Source: Phalacrocorax aristotelis (taxonomy: Eukaryota > Chordata > Aves > Suliformes > Phalacrocoracidae). From it: a DNA stretch of 64,000 bases. Position 1 is the first letter of the stretch. Each line of letters opens with the position of its first letter. This document shows, one piece after another, positions 1-10,090 of the stretch. A model generated the notes under the pieces. It was not told the DNA's origin and searched no databases. It worked only from the letters and a program-made list of their open reading frames with translations. Location: assembly GCF_949628215.1 (NCBI RefSeq), contig NC_134280.1, forward strand, positions 14,829,795 through 14,893,794, written 5' to 3'. The translations under genes were made by a program, and so were the position numbers.

Positions 1-597
1 TGGAAAATTATTTTAGCAAATGATAGAGACAAAGCTACCAGAGGCCAGCAGGTCTGCACTAAACCACTAGACAGTTACTAGAGAAAAGTTGTATAATACT
101 GCATATCCTTCCTTAACGTTCCCTCTGCAAGAACGGCTGGAATTGGGAACCTGGGATCAGGCTCACAGTGTCTTAATTTTTCTAAATACCATTAGTCATC
201 CTAGTGAGAGCTGATGTTTTGCAAGCCGTCTATAGCAGAAGTAGCTTGGCCACAAATGAAGGAGGACACAACTTCACCTGTTATTCATTCATACTGAAAG
301 AAGCCGTTGATGCTTCAACTACATTAACACAGTACTGCTCCTGCAGACCAAAGCAGCTAGTGACTCCAGGTAACCAGACCTGGACTGGAAAAGGGCCCGA
401 CTTCCAGATGATGGAAGTTCAACCATAAAAAACACAAAAAGTTCTCTAGGAAGCAGGATTTGGGGGACAATTCCTTTTTCAAAATTTAGGCCCCATGAGC
501 TTAATTACTGCCACATATAGGAAGCTCGTTGTTACACTATTAGGCAGAGGTCGCATTATAGCAAGTACTGCACAAGCACATAGTACCGCAAATGGTT

Positions 598-620
598 CCT
601 GCCGTAAGAGCTACGGCAGG
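598..620. repeat. Perfect inverted repeat, 9-bp arms, 5-base loop
   Basis: CCTGCCGTA at 598-606 and TACGGCAGG at 612-620 are exact reverse complements around the loop AGAGC. It contains two CG dinucleotides in otherwise CG-poor DNA. Its function is unknown. Confidence 0.85.
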
Positions 621-2567
621 ACTAAGGTAGGGGGAAATAAACGTACACCTTGGCTGGCTGTGTTTTCTAAAGAACATTTTTGGACACAAACAGAGTTTTT
701 AAGAGCACTCTACCTCAAGAACAGAGACCAGATACATCATCGCAAAGTTGGTCTGACTGAGGAGAGTGAGCGCTCCCAACTCCAGAGGCATTTCAGTGTT
801 TGTTTCTGGCTATGAAACTTAAGAGTTCGGCTTGTCAAAAAAAATCCTTTTTCCAGATGGGAAACACAGAATGATTTCTAGCCAAATTTTAGTAATCTTC
901 TCCACTTTACAGGTTTGGCAGATTGAGCAGCTTGAATATACTCACTTCAGCTAAACAAACTGATACATTCTCAGTGAACAAGAAGCCCAGAAAAACATCC
1001 ATAAGCCATTTTTTCAGCTCCTTCAGATTTAATTTGTCTAACACAGCAATTCGTAAGAATAATAACATTGGTTTTTTTCTGTTCTTAAGTCTAGGTTTGA
1101 TAACAACCAAATTCAGCTTCTCTCTCTTCCTGACAGGGTTCTCCTTATTCTGAGATCTTAATTGTGTCTTCCTCCATCAGCATTCCTCTACTTACCAGCA
1201 CGTTCTGCCTTTCAGTTATATACACTTCCAGCTGAAATGAATGAAATTAAGGAGGAACTGGTGCATGCATGGATGGCAGGCTGTCGGCAACTTAATAATT
1301 TTTATATTAATGTACTCACACCTGCTACATGAAGCTTTTAATGAACATGAGCGGTTAACAGTTGCAGGATATGGCCCACATACTCGTCTCAGTGTCTGCA
1401 GCTTGCTAGGAATTGCATTTCCACATAGCAGAGATGCCTGCAGCTGTTTTAATGATGCCCACAACGGCTGCATATAGCACTACTCACTCTGGGATGGATT
1501 CTCTGCATTTGTTCCTTTCATGAAAGCTGCCTGTGATTCAGTGACGATGACTTGCTTCATACATTTTAATTCACTCCCACCCAAGCCACACTTTGTCACA
1601 ACGGTTGTTTCACAACTGCTGTGGCTCAGGGAGAAACAACAGCAGTAGGATTGGTTTCCACGTTTCCAGCTGCACCTCTCCCAACACCACCAGCTTACCC
1701 TGTAGGGCAACAGGCTCCGCAGCTTCACAGTCAGCTCTCTCACGGTCTTATCTGTCAGGTTCTGGAAACCACTTTAATATGAAAAGGGGTGATAACTGTG
1801 CTCTACTGTAGTAAAAAGGACCGCTACACTTCAACTGAAGGCCAGTTGCCCTTCAACTGTGGCAATTCCATGAGGGACATTCTTTACTCACATGCCACCT
1901 GGGTGGAGATTTCTCTCTTGGAAGCTACCTCTGAAGCTCACCCTTCCTGTAAACTGCAAGAGGAGCCAGATACCCATAGCAGCTGACTCAGAAATGACTT
2001 TAAATCAGATGATCCCTACAGTTTGTCTTCAAGAAAACTGTCTAGCTCTCAGTTTTCCTCTATTTCTGCCAGTTTTATGGTTTTGACCATTAAATAAGCT
2101 GCAGGCATCTCCATGACAAAAAACCCCACAATTTTTAGGACAGGGAAAGAAACATGTGAGTCAGACCCTGCATTTCTTGCACGCCAGTAGGAATCCTGAG
2201 CAAAGCACATAGGTCGCCCTCGTCTCTTGCAGCATTATCCACTAAGGCTTTATGTAGCAGCAAGCATTATATTTATGTAAAAACTAAGTTACAAGGATAA
2301 TTTTCTTTTAAGTTATCTAGGAAATTCAGGATAACAACCTAAATAAACCAGTCAAGGAAATCCCTCTTTAAACTAGATTGTAAGTTTAAACTAGCAACTC
2401 ATTTTGGTCATTTTCTGCTGCTACTTCACCCTTTAATCACTTTACCACACAGAATGGGAACTTCATTTTTGTAGACAATATCCATTTTTATGAGAGTTCA
2501 TTATTTCATTCACACCTTCGCTTTTACAGTTTCTTGGTTTAGACTTCTTATATCCATGTCTCCTAGC

Positions 2568-2591
2568 AATTCCCTTTGCAATTCCCTTTGC
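2568..2591. repeat. 12-bp tandem duplication
   Basis: CAATTCCCTTTG occurs twice in direct succession (2568-2579 and 2580-2591). This looks like a simple replication-slippage duplication. Confidence 0.8.
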
Positions 2592-5274
2592 TTAACATTT
2601 TCTGTTGCTTTTCTACATAAAAATTGTCTGCCTCATCTGAGCAGTACAAGAAAAGCCAGTTATTACCAAAACAAGTTGTCTGAACCCCTCAGAGTTTCAG
2701 CTTCAGACGTGGGGGAGACTATAAGGCTGTCACTGACACTTTACAGACTGATTCACTTGGGCTCTTCTGGGCCACTGAATAAACCCACTTTTCCACATCT
2801 GACTGTTCTTAGTATGGAAGAACACATTCAACCAGCGCTTTCACCTTGAATTCTGGGGTGATTCCTTCTATTGTACTCTCAAAGCTAGAGCCATTTCTAT
2901 CACCAGTATGTGGAACTTCTATTTGATTTAATCCAAGTTCCACCTACAGAAAACCATTTACAATACTATAAGATTTTGCATGAATATTTTCATGGCTATA
3001 TATCCGAGTTGTGCTATTCTTACTTGCCAAATAGCATGGGTGATCTTGCAAGCCACATGTACCTGGCAACACACACATAATACAAACCTTTTCCAGGACA
3101 ACCAACAGATTCCCAGAGTTCAGGGAAATCTTAATTAGCAGTTGTGATTTCAACTCCCATTTCCCTTATATTGACAGTACTATGCTTCCAGATTACACAG
3201 ATGGTGGCAGAATCGGAACGTGACTATATAGAGATGGAGGTGTTCTAAGCCCTTGGCAAGAACATCTCTTTGGAAGGCAAGGGCATGTCTTAAAACTAGC
3301 CAGCCCTCCCTTACTGACACCAATATGCCACAGCAAGTCCAAAGAAGGGTAAATCAGACACAGCATTTACAGGTATGTGGGTCTTCTTGGAGAATCCAGC
3401 TGTAAGACTAAAGCAAAGTGCACAACTGCAAAACCCATTAGCATCACCGGGGCTTTACAACCTGAGAATGTTAAATAACAGCACTAGCTGCAGGCACCTC
3501 AATGAAAAGCAACAGTAAGAGGCAAGCAGATTAATTTAATTTAATTTTGTTTAAACTGCTACTTGTTGTAAATCTCAAAGGCAGCCTCTGTTTCCTCACT
3601 GCACTCTTTATGTAGTAGCAACTCCTTAAACCACATAAAACAAGTGGGCCAAGTTCTCGCCAAGAACATTTCATGAGTTTAGACTTCTCTGAAGGAGTAA
3701 CATGAGGATGAATTGAACTCATAGCCTATGTAAATCAGGAGTTATATTCCAGTCTTGAGCCACTACATCACTCAACCAAAAAAAACTCTTATCTTGATGG
3801 GTTATATTGGATTTCTCTAGAAGAGAAGCCAAATAAGATTTAGCCTGAAGCTTTGAAAGCTCCCTGCCTAAAGGTAAAGTCTCCTTTTATTCTAAGGACT
3901 AGGACATTTTGTCAAACTCTTTCACAAAGGTCACAAGAACAATAACCTTATACCCTACAGCCAGAAAGCACCTAGGAGGCATCTCATGACTTGATACTTC
4001 AAGGACAACTGCAAGTGATAGGTCATGGTCCAAAAAAACATCCGTGACACAGATTACTCCAGCAGAAACCCAAACATCTTATATATATGGCTTCAGCAAT
4101 GTAGAGCAACACCAGTGCCTCAGCAGCCACTATATCAACTTTATGTCACCGCATGACTCAAAGGGAAAACAGAACTCAGCACTGCTTTGAGCAAACACAG
4201 GCATGACAGTTATTATTGTGGCAGATGAAAAAGGGCCAAAACCAGGGCAGAGAGGACATCCAGTGCATCTGTGACTGAGAAGATACAAAATAATCGAAGT
4301 TTCCTGTAAGAATGAACATAGAGATGAGAACTGCTGTGATGTCTCAAGGGAGGGTGGCCGGAACAGCTGCAATAGAAACATAGAAAAGAGGGAACTACAA
4401 AGTTTGAGAACTGTCATCTTTGGAGATCACATAAAAGCTCCAAGATGAGGCTATAGTGGAGTTTATTGCCTGTGCACTGAAGACCCTTCTTCCAGAAGAT
4501 TAGTAATCCTGGGCAAAGCTCAGTTCTGCCAGACAAAACCGTCTTAGGCTATTCTGAAACAGAGGACTGATTCTCTTTGGCAATTCCTGATCACAGACCT
4601 CACCAGTTTCTGCACCTAATGCCAGACTTACTTCTTAGACCTTGCCTTCTTGGACATAACCAGTGATGTACATCAACATGTATTTTTAAATGAAACAAAA
4701 AACATACTAAAGCAAACAGAAAACCCTCCCCTGAACATGCTTATCCCACTTGTGAGAATACAACCAGCCTGTGACCATCATGTTACATACTGCCACCGCT
4801 GGGAAACATTCAAGATGCACATGCTGCAGTCTCCATGTCATACAGAGAGCAGAACTAGATTTAAGCTAAATGACTCAGGTACTGGTAATATTCTAGCTGT
4901 ATGAGTTTGAACAGCAGCATAACTAGTGTGCCTTACTGAAGAATGGTGATTGCAGCATAAGAATTTATACAGTACAAGGACTTAAAAAAACCCAGAAACA
5001 TTGTCTTGGTATTTATGTAACAGCATGATAGAGCTGCCCAGTCTTTTAAACATCTTTGGGTTGTCCTACAGGAGGAATGGCAAACATACATACAAACAGT
5101 CCAGTTTAAATTATAATGCTCCCAAACTCTCTTGGAATTTGCTGCTTCCATTTTCCAGACTGCACAGGCAGGAAGACAGAGCAGAGCAGCCAAACTTCCA
5201 GATCAGCATCTGAGAAGTTCCCTTCCTCAGCGGTCTTGTGATTTGAGATGCACACAGAACAGGGCACTTTTGAA

Positions 5275-5465
5275 GCAAGTCTTTAATATTTTAAGAGAGA
5301 ATTCTTTATTCACAGAATGTGCAATAACTCTTTTCAAAATATATGCAAAAATAAACCCCAAAATTCTAATGAAGATACAGAGGGGAGAAAAAAAAAGCAG
5401 CACAGCAGTGTTCCAAGAGCATACATAATTCACAAGTTTAAAATTCAAGCACTCCTTTCCTATGC
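5275..5465 (-). other. TMEM177: TMEM177 3' untranslated region
   Basis: The stretch between the stop codon and the expected cleavage site, about 190 bases. No other feature is seen in it. The lower boundary is inferred from the AATAAA at 5305-5310. Confidence 0.6.
5305..5310 (-). terminator. TMEM177: TMEM177 poly(A) signal AATAAA
   Basis: TTTATT on the plus strand is AATAAA on the coding strand, 156 bases past the TMEM177 stop codon. It is the first canonical signal after the stop, giving a short 3' untranslated region with cleavage expected near 5275-5295. Confidence 0.7.
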
Positions 5466-6395
5466 CTAGAGGTCTCTTAAAATATTAACAATCAAATCTC
5501 TTCGGTAAGTGTACGGCGTATACTTTATTCTGAACCAGTGTCTTGGGAAAAGGTTACCACTTGGGGCATACATTTTTGTCCCCTGTTTGCCCATCAGACC
5601 ACGAAGAATCCTATTGCGAGACAAGATTTTATCGTAAAATTCAACCCCACCTCTGGCATAGTCTTTTGAAATGGTAGCTGCCTTTCTGTCAGCCTTGCAG
5701 TCTAGATGATAGGTCATAGCATCATAAGAAATGTAATAGCACATTAGTCCACCAGCAGCAGTTATGAGGTTACAAATGCTGCGAAGTATCACGGGGCCAG
5801 GAGATAAACCCAGAAGTAGCTTTATACCTCTTCCACAGAGAAATGTACCAGCTAAGCAAGTTGGAGCCACAGCTGCACTTGCTAAAGGGCTGCCATTCTG
5901 CAAATACACAACTTCTCTGGCAATGGCAAACTTCTGAGCTTCAAGTGAAAATGTCAGAGCTTCTTTCAAAGCAACACCTTCATTGCTCTCCCAGTCTACT
6001 TCCTTGCCATTGATTGCAACAACATGGTTGACTATTCCTTTTTTATCTTCAGCTGTGCTATCAAAATTAGGTGGGATACCCACCAAAGAGCCTGCAGGCA
6101 GCCAGGGGATTCCAGCACTCACAGGGTGGAAGCCAGAAGCTGCAAAGGCTCGATAGGAGTCGCTGGACTTCACATCAGTATCTTGAAGGACATCCTGAAA
6201 GACACCACGGAGCTTCTGTGAAAGCTCAGCTGGCTGCCCCTCTGACCAGCACTCATGCAACAGTTTGAATGTCTGCTCAGGAAACACATGATAGGAAAGG
6301 TTAGTGCCAAACAGTCCCATGCAAGAAACGGCCAACAAAGTGATCTTGTGCTTCTTTAACCACACAGATGCCTTCCACAGGAACTGCACTGCCAT
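5466..6395 (-). CDS. TMEM177: TMEM177, mitochondrial inner-membrane protein (complete coding exon)
   Basis: The 309-residue open frame is recognised as transmembrane protein 177, close to the roughly 311 residues of the human protein. Known role: it sits in the mitochondrial inner membrane, associates with COX20 and influences stability of newly made COX2 during cytochrome c oxidase assembly. Visible in the protein: a short basic N-terminus, a first hydrophobic segment at about residues 18-38, a soluble middle part with the family-like stretch EAQKFAIAREVVYL at about 152-165, two more hydrophobic segments at about 171-195 and 202-222, and a C-terminal part with GGVEFYDKIL and a basic SGNLFPRHWFRIK stretch. 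The coding region is a single exon, as in mammals. I chose the ATG at 6395 (A at -3, G at +4, a strong Kozak context); the frame could be extended two codons to a TTG, which is unlikely to be used. No frameshift or internal stop is present. Confidence 0.95.
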   Translation of the reverse strand: MAVQFLWKASVWLKKHKITLLAVSCMGLFGTNLSYHVFPEQTFKLLHECWSEGQPAELSQKLRGVFQDVLQDTDVKSSDSYRAFAASGFHPVSAGIPWLPAGSLVGIPPNFDSTAEDKKGIVNHVVAINGKEVDWESNEGVALKEALTFSLEAQKFAIAREVVYLQNGSPLASAAVAPTCLAGTFLCGRGIKLLLGLSPGPVILRSICNLITAAGGLMCYYISYDAMTYHLDCKADRKAATISKDYARGGVEFYDKILSRNRILRGLMGKQGTKMYAPSGNLFPRHWFRIKYTPYTYRRDLIVNILRDL

Positions 6396-6409
6396 AGTCA
6401 AATCCTAAC
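6396..6409 (-). other. TMEM177: TMEM177 5' leader part on coding exon, with splice acceptor
   Basis: Reading the minus strand, a pyrimidine-containing tract ends in TTATAAACAG just before position 6409, a good splice acceptor. Only 14 bases separate it from the start codon, so almost all of the 5' untranslated region must come from an upstream exon. Confidence 0.7.
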
Positions 6410-9400
6410 CTGTTTATAACACAAAATCAGGAATTAAAATGTGCATAAATGGGTCTCTATCTCTATAGCATTTTAAAAAACAAAGAAAAAAAATACATAG
6501 GAAGCAGAGTACAGTAACCAAAGAAACATTCTCTCTTACATTAATGAAACACCTTTACAGAGAAAGCGATACTCATTAGTTTTTGGGCCTCAGAACATAG
6601 GACGATCAATATGGAGAATTAACTTCTCCCTCTCCTCCAGTAAATCAATTTACTTCAATAAAGACAATAATAAAGCCACCATACTTCCTCCTTCATCCCT
6701 CTCCCCGCAATCAATACACCTTCTGTATTTACCCAACATACTTGTCTAGTCCTTGCCAGCACAATCCTACTGTTGCACTCCACTACAGACAGAGACTACA
6801 GATATTAGGACCGGAAAGAGACAATAATTAGATTAATCTATGATAACCTCCTCTACAGTACAGTTCCAAAAATTTTAATCAGTAAGCTCAATGCTAAAGT
6901 TGGTAACTTGAGCTTGACTACAACTTCCAAAATAGGATCACATTTTAATTTGAAAATTTCAGAAGAAAGAATTTTCCTTGAGTTTGTTCTAATGCATAGT
7001 CAACCTCAGTATTAAAAACAAACAAACAAACCAACCACAAAACCAACCACCAAACAGAACAGTATGTGTTTTTTCTTCAGATTTCATCTTCCAGGCAGTG
7101 GTACTAGCTTACTCAGCAAAAAAGCTATTTCCACAAAGCAGCATGCTTTCAGTGGCTACTTCTAAATATTAGTCTCTGAACTAATTTCTCTGACAAATAA
7201 TACATGCAGTCCAGAGCAGAAGCTGGAACAGAAATTGTTTCAGGGCAGACAACCATGTTGTGACTTTTTAAATAAGCAGATAAACTAAAAACCTTAAAAC
7301 CTGCCAACTCCTTCAGTTCGAGAGTCCTGCTTGCCTTGAGGAGTATCAGTTCCTTTTATGGTCCAAGCCATATGATGTGCTCTGCCCAGGAAAGCTCCAG
7401 TCTCTTAAAAAAATGCCATTGGCTACAGAATCTTCCCCTAAAATTATGCTACTGTAAAGATATAAAAGTGAATTAGGCACCTAAATCCAACAGACATCAG
7501 TGAAAATTGGATGCCCGTTTCCATTTGCATCTTGCAACACCTCTTCTCTCAGGGCTTTAACACAGGAGTTTCAGAGAATCTTGCCGCAGCTGTTGAAGAC
7601 ATCAGTATTTCCAGCTGTCCTTACAGGAAGCCAAGGTGGGAAAAGGAAACTGTGCTTTGATACAACCACCAAGGTCTTAGTGAAGAGTACCATCAAAGGT
7701 GGGTTTCAGCTATGCTGCTGGGCTTTTGTACGGCAGCAGCTGAAACACAGACATATGCTCTCTTCTTCCACTCACACTGAACAAGAACCTCCCACAGAGT
7801 GGACAACTGGGGCCTGTAATGCCATAAAACAGCACTGCATGACATGCCAGGATACACCAGTCATGTTCAACAGCAAATGAGTATTAACCACAGGGAGACA
7901 AAAAGGAATTAAATTAAAGGTGGTATTTTAATGATATGTTATTACTGCTCCTTCCTATGAAGCTCTTTCAGACTGTAAATTCGCCAGGGGAAGAATAATC
8001 TTGTTTAATGTTTATACTGCACTGAACACATACTGAGTGCTTAATAAAAACAATGATGCATGTAAGTATACAATAATTTAATATGTATTTCTTAGTGTAG
8101 TAAGTGGTGGTATTCTTACATTCTGCTGAAGACTGGAGGTGGTAACTTGTTTGACAAAATTATTTAAGAAAAACATTCTAAAGTGCCAAGAGCTTGGATG
8201 AAACCCAATTTCAAGAGAAAACCTCCTTGATAATAGAGCTAAAAAACCCATAAAATGGTAATACTAAACCCAAATGACCTCTTTGGAGTTAATGACCTCT
8301 CAGCAAATCTGGTAGCCTGGATCTGATTGAAAAGGTCATGCCGTTTACACTGGGGGGGCAGCACTTCAAAGGGGATGATTGTATGAAGGCTATTACTTGA
8401 TCCACATGTGAAGATGAGCCAAGGACTTCCCAAGCTTCTCCCACTCATGTTAGAGAGAGCCCTCTTGTTTGGGCTGGCTAACAGATCTTTTTAAGATCAG
8501 GAACATAGCAAGGAGAAAATTTAGCCCCTCCGCTTATGTCCACACCAGTGCAGGGAAGGCCAGATGATGCTGAAAACCAGCCTACCCTCCTTTCTTGCAT
8601 GACCAAATGGCGCTTGCCAAGCACATGGGATGCTGAATACTCCTCCTGGTCAGCGTCTCAGGATGCCAGGAAGAACACCTGCACAGGTGGGCAGCCAGCA
8701 ACCCCCAGGCATCGGGTGAACTGCAGGAAAGGGCAGGAAGCACTGTGTTTATCTATGCACTTCTCCTAAACAGCCATTACAGCAGGATACACCTCAATGC
8801 CTTAACACTAACTTTTTTCTGCATCAATCATAAAAAAAACTTAACAGTTGCTAAGTTGGTTTTTTTATTATTATTAAATTGACCTTTATGCAGGCACGGT
8901 TTCAAACCTTTATGGACAGACCCCCCACAGCCCAGGCTATATTCTTGACTAGATTGTGCCCTATGGTCCTGCCACACACCTAATGCAAGAACAAGCAGGA
9001 AATACGCAAGAATAAGCAGTATTCGTTTACTCATGATGGTCAATACTCCTGAAAATAAAAACTGCCTTGATACCTTTCGGCACCCGTGCTTTCATATCTT
9101 CCCTGAGGGTCAGCGCAGACTCTCAGCTCGTGCAGAAAAGCCCACCGCAGCCCTAACTGCAGACGGCATCTTTGCTTTTATTCATAAACTCTGTGCAATT
9201 GATGTATAAGGAAGGCAACCGGAAGCTACAAGGTAATTTACATGCACCACATCCTGCAAACTTAATCATTCGGTTAGTTCCCATAAAGCCACAACAACGT
9301 TTATAAGGTGGTCACTCCCAAATGTTTAAGTACTCTCCCTCTGGTGTTATAGGCACTCATGCAAGCACATCCACTTAAGTCTAGAATTTTAATAGCTAAA

Positions 9401-9786
9401 GTCCAAAACGGGGGACATCTAGGCAGGCTTTGTCCTAATATGTGAATAAATTCATTTTTTTCTCATTGCATGTAGCCGAGGTGAAAGCCCGACTTAAAAC
9501 GTTATCAGTCAGGAAATGGGGCGGGGGATGGACCCGCCTCTAGGGCTCAGGATTTCAGGGCTCACTTGTCGAAACGTAACAATTAAATAAAGGGGAAGGG
9601 GGACACAATGACACTGCTAAAACCGGCTTTACGCGAGGGGCGGGCGGGGCCCGGCCGGCCCCGGGAGGAGGCCGGGGCCGTGGGGGCTGCGCTCCCCGCC
9701 GCGCCGGGGGCGCTGAGGGCCGGTTCCCGCTGGCCCCTCTCCTCAGGGCAGCCCCGCTCCTCCCCGCGCCCCGCGCCCGCACCTAC
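6410..9786 (-). other. TMEM177: Intron in TMEM177 5' leader
   Basis: Inferred intron of 3377 bases between donor GTAGGT (minus strand, starting at 9786) and the acceptor ending at 6410. It is AT-rich and I find no exon in it. Minor contents are an (AAAC)n-like stretch near 7018-7032, a near-palindromic old-repeat-like motif TTAGGCACCTAAATCC at 7473-7488, and a short (TTA)n run near 8866-8876. The exon pairing is inferred from splice consensus and CpG-island position, not from a transcript. Confidence 0.6.
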
Positions 9787-9890
9787 CGAGGCTCACGGCG
9801 CCGCAGCCGAGGCGGGCCGGCCGCCTGCCTCCCCGCGGCCGTACGGCGGGCGGAAGGGGCACGGGAAGGGGCGGGCAGCGGAGCCGCCAT
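9787..9890 (-). other. Upstream open reading frame in TMEM177 first exon
   Basis: ATG at 9890 (ATGGCGGC) opens a frame of 34 codons plus two bases to the donor at 9787. Joined to the coding exon, the frame continues through 6409-6301 in another phase, passes over the TMEM177 ATG and stops at TAA 6301-6303, for a total of 70 codons. An upstream frame overlapping the main start normally lowers translation. It matters only if transcription begins above 9890, which the sequence cannot show. Confidence 0.35.
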
Positions 9891-9895
9891 GATGG
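9787..9895 (-). other. TMEM177: TMEM177 first (non-coding) exon, 3' boundary defined
   Basis: On the minus strand the GC-rich sequence ends at CCTCG followed by the donor GTAGGTGCG at 9786, inside the CpG island that is the only strong promoter-like region near TMEM177. The transcription start is not visible; a YY1-type element (CATCATGGCGGC on this strand, about 9883-9895) is often placed just downstream of start sites, so the exon probably begins at or a little above this position. If the start is above 9890, the exon carries an upstream ATG (see the separate entry). Confidence 0.55.
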
Positions 9896-9945
9896 AGAGT
9901 CTTCCCTCAGCGAAGCTGCGGCTGGTCGCACTTCTAAGAGTTTGA
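9889..9945 (+). other. Short plus-strand ORF (18 codons) at divergent start of the CpG island
   Basis: The context GCCGCC-ATG-ATG-G is a near-perfect Kozak sequence. It opens an 18-codon frame ending at TGA 9943-9945, followed ten bases later by a strong donor (CGAGG then GTGAGC at 9956). I do not recognise the peptide. The likeliest reading is a small frame in the first exon of a divergent, probably non-coding, transcript; the ATGATGG may equally be only a YY1 binding element. Confidence 0.3.
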
Positions 9946-10090
9946 GGCCCCGAGGGTGAGCCGCGGCCCCAGTGAATCTCCCGAGGGGGAGATTCCGCCC
10001 GCGGCTTCCCGGTGTGGCGCACGGAGGCGAAGGGCGAGGCCACAGCTCGCTGAGAGACACCCCGAGGGCGGCCGCGGCCTGGGGAAGGGA

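Larger units (their letters stand above)
1..5274. other. Intergenic or intronic DNA left of TMEM177, no gene recognised
   Basis: AT-rich sequence with many short chance frames and nothing I can assign to a family. Visible small features are a perfect 9-bp inverted repeat at 598-620 and a 12-bp tandem duplication at 2568-2591. Two minus-strand segments look weakly exon-like (946-1078 and 3079-3126), as does a plus-strand Pro/Gln-rich open stretch (about 1624-1755); all are treated as unproven in the findings. Confidence 0.6.
9515..10090. promoter_or_regulatory. CpG-island promoter of TMEM177, probably bidirectional
   Basis: A dense block of CG dinucleotides and GC-rich sequence, unlike the AT-rich DNA on both sides. 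It contains GC boxes (GGGGCGGGGG near 9519 and GGGGCGGG near 9869), an ETS-like CGGAAG at 9851-9856, runs of G able to form quadruplexes at 9636-9690, and a YY1-type CCGCCATGATGG at 9884-9895. No TATA box is evident, as expected for a housekeeping mitochondrial gene. Splice-donor-like sites leave the island on both strands (minus at 9786, plus at 9956), which suggests divergent transcription. Confidence 0.8.

Noticed and set aside
6396-6401. TTG start adding two residues to TMEM177
   Set aside because: A strong Kozak ATG follows immediately, and vertebrate nuclear genes rarely start at TTG.
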